NCBI RefSeq assembly: GCF_003402475.1
Contig: NZ_BFAB01000017.1
Span: forward strand, 16,127 to 80,126
Source of the DNA: Mycobacterium sp. MFM001
GTDB taxonomy: Bacteria; Actinomycetota; Actinomycetes; Mycobacteriales; Mycobacteriaceae
Length of the DNA: 64,000 nt
Direction: 5' to 3'
In this document: one piece after another, positions 63,272 to 64,000 of the stretch
Numbering within the stretch: the first letter of the stretch is position 1
Layout: each line of letters starts with the position of its first letter
Position numbers and translations under genes: made by a program
The notes under the pieces: generated by a model
Told to the model about the DNA's origin: nothing
Databases searched by the model: none
The model's input: only the letters and a program-made list of their open reading frames with translations

Positions 63272-64000
63272 CTATCGCTCCGACCTGCGCCTAAGCCTGC
63301 TCAGCCGAGATCGCCAGCCTCTTGCGGTCGGCGCTGGTACTTGTGCCGCGGGTTTCTCAGCTTCGGGTTCGGGTTGGCCGTCTGCCGCGGCAAGCACCTC
63401 CGGCTCGGGCTCTTCAGCCGCGGGCTCTTCAGGCTCGGGCTTCTCCGCCTCGTCGGCCGCAGCCTCTTCCGCTTCCTCAGGCTCTTCGGCTTCCTCAGGC
63501 TCTTCCGCTACGGCAATTTCGGGTGCTTCAGCCTCGGGTCCCTCGGCCTCCTCCTCAGGCTCCTCCGGCTCAGCCCCGGACTCCTCAAGTTCCGGTTCCT
63601 CACCCTGGGGCTCTTGCGCCTCGACCTCTGCCAGCTCTTCTGGCTCGGGTTCTTCCGCCACAGCCTCCGCTTCTGCTTCGGGTTCCTCGCCCTCCTCGGC
63701 CGCCAACTCTTCCGGCTCAGCCTCAGCCTCAGGCGCCTCTGCTTCGGATTTCTCGGCCTCCTCGGCCGCCAGCTCTTCCGGCTCGACCTCGGCCAATTCA
63801 GCTTCGGGCTCTTCCGCTTCCGGCTCAGCCTCAGGCGGCACCTCGGCCTCAGCCTCAAGCGCCTCTACGTCAGGTTCCTCGGCCTCCTCGGCCGCCAGCT
63901 CTTCCGGCTCGGCCACGGCCAATTCAGCTTCGGGCTCTTCCACTTCCGCTTCCGGCTCGGCCTCAGCCTCAAGCGCCTCCGCTTCGGGTTCTTCGGCCTC
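63272..64000 (-). CDS. lgt: Acidic repetitive C-terminus, probably of Lgt, cut by right edge
   Basis: The frame is open to the window edge, so the start is outside. The visible 242 residues are about half Glu, with Ala and Pro, and end in a basic tail, ARGWRSRLSRLRRRSER in outline. Units such as EPEELAAEE recur three times. Position directly before the Rv1615- and Rv1616-like genes fits lgt (Rv1614), the prolipoprotein diacylglyceryl transferase, and mycobacterial Lgt proteins have long C-terminal extensions. No catalytic part is in this window, so the name is inference from gene order. Confidence 0.6.
   Translation of the reverse strand, partial: EAEEPEAEALEAEAEPEAEVEEPEAELAVAEPEELAAEEAEEPDVEALEAEAEVPPEAEPEAEEPEAELAEVEPEELAAEEAEKSEAEAPEAEAEPEELAAEEGEEPEAEAEAVAEEPEPEELAEVEAQEPQGEEPELEESGAEPEEPEEEAEGPEAEAPEIAVAEEPEEAEEPEEAEEAAADEAEKPEPEEPAAEEPEPEVLAAADGQPEPEAEKPAAQVPAPTARGWRSRLSRLRRRSER

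Noticed and set aside
63272..64000. CRISPR or minisatellite array
   Set aside because: Repeats are imperfect, in frame with an open reading frame, and unevenly spaced; they code for acidic protein units.

Overview
The window is a GC-rich chromosomal segment from a mycobacterium, most likely a slow-growing species. Gene order matches, from memory, the Mycobacterium tuberculosis H37Rv block from about Rv1614 (lgt) to Rv1658 (argG), read here in the reverse direction. Supporting evidence is the complete argCJBDFRG cluster, the two-domain LysX (lysyl-phosphatidylglycerol synthase fused to a lysyl-tRNA synthetase), the ANTAR regulator PdtaR, the Rv1625c-type adenylate cyclase, a LAM mannose-cap glycosyltransferase, cydABDC, GTG starts and four-base stop/start overlaps. 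No insertion sequence, phage, CRISPR array or PE/PPE gene is visible, so this is a core region with several accessory insertions.

Layout. 1-6987: arginine biosynthesis operon on the minus strand, with argG cut by the left edge; two overlapping ARG boxes sit upstream of argC. 7036-12392: pheST, a rhomboid-like membrane protein and a soluble class III adenylate cyclase, all minus. 12588-16082: an MpaB-type oxygenase (plus), tsnR, and infC-rpmI-rplT (minus), whose leader carries an intrinsic terminator and whose infC starts with ATC. 16083-22686: lysX, an Ag85-like esterase, two small proteins and a winged-helix protein (plus). 22676-36008: uvrA and uvrB (minus), each behind a RecA-independent DNA-damage (PafBC) promoter, flanking a metallo-hydrolase, an Hsp70-like ATPase, a second apolipoprotein N-acyltransferase homologue lacking the catalytic Cys, a universal stress protein, a mannosyltransferase, a SCO6745-type protein and an MFS transporter. 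36067-39712: a DUF402 protein, then an ATP-dependent ligase, a LigD-type polymerase and an Fpg/Nei glycosylase in one tight operon, then a small secreted protein. 39717-47255: coaE, rpsA, a TetR/carotenoid-oxygenase pair and polA (minus). 47351-49659: a DUF35 + thiolase-fold pair behind a KstR-type operator, then PdtaR. 49760-58667: tRNA-Leu(CAA), DUF488, membrane adenylate cyclase, HdeD-like protein and cydABDC with a DUF4190 protein (plus). 58664-64000: a DUF2156 membrane protein, tesB, pykA, DUF2752 and TM2 proteins, and the acidic repetitive C-terminus of what is probably Lgt, cut by the right edge.

Functional themes are amino-acid and translation housekeeping, DNA repair (uvrA, uvrB, polA, ligase/polymerase/glycosylase), respiration under low oxygen (cytochrome bd and its CydDC exporter), cAMP signalling (two cyclases plus a universal stress protein of a cAMP-binding family), envelope biology (LysX, mannosyltransferase, Lnt- and Lgt-like proteins) and sterol catabolism (KstR-controlled pair). 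Starts were chosen by family N-termini, Shine-Dalgarno spacing, overlap patterns and -10 elements. Rv equivalents are recalled, not searched.
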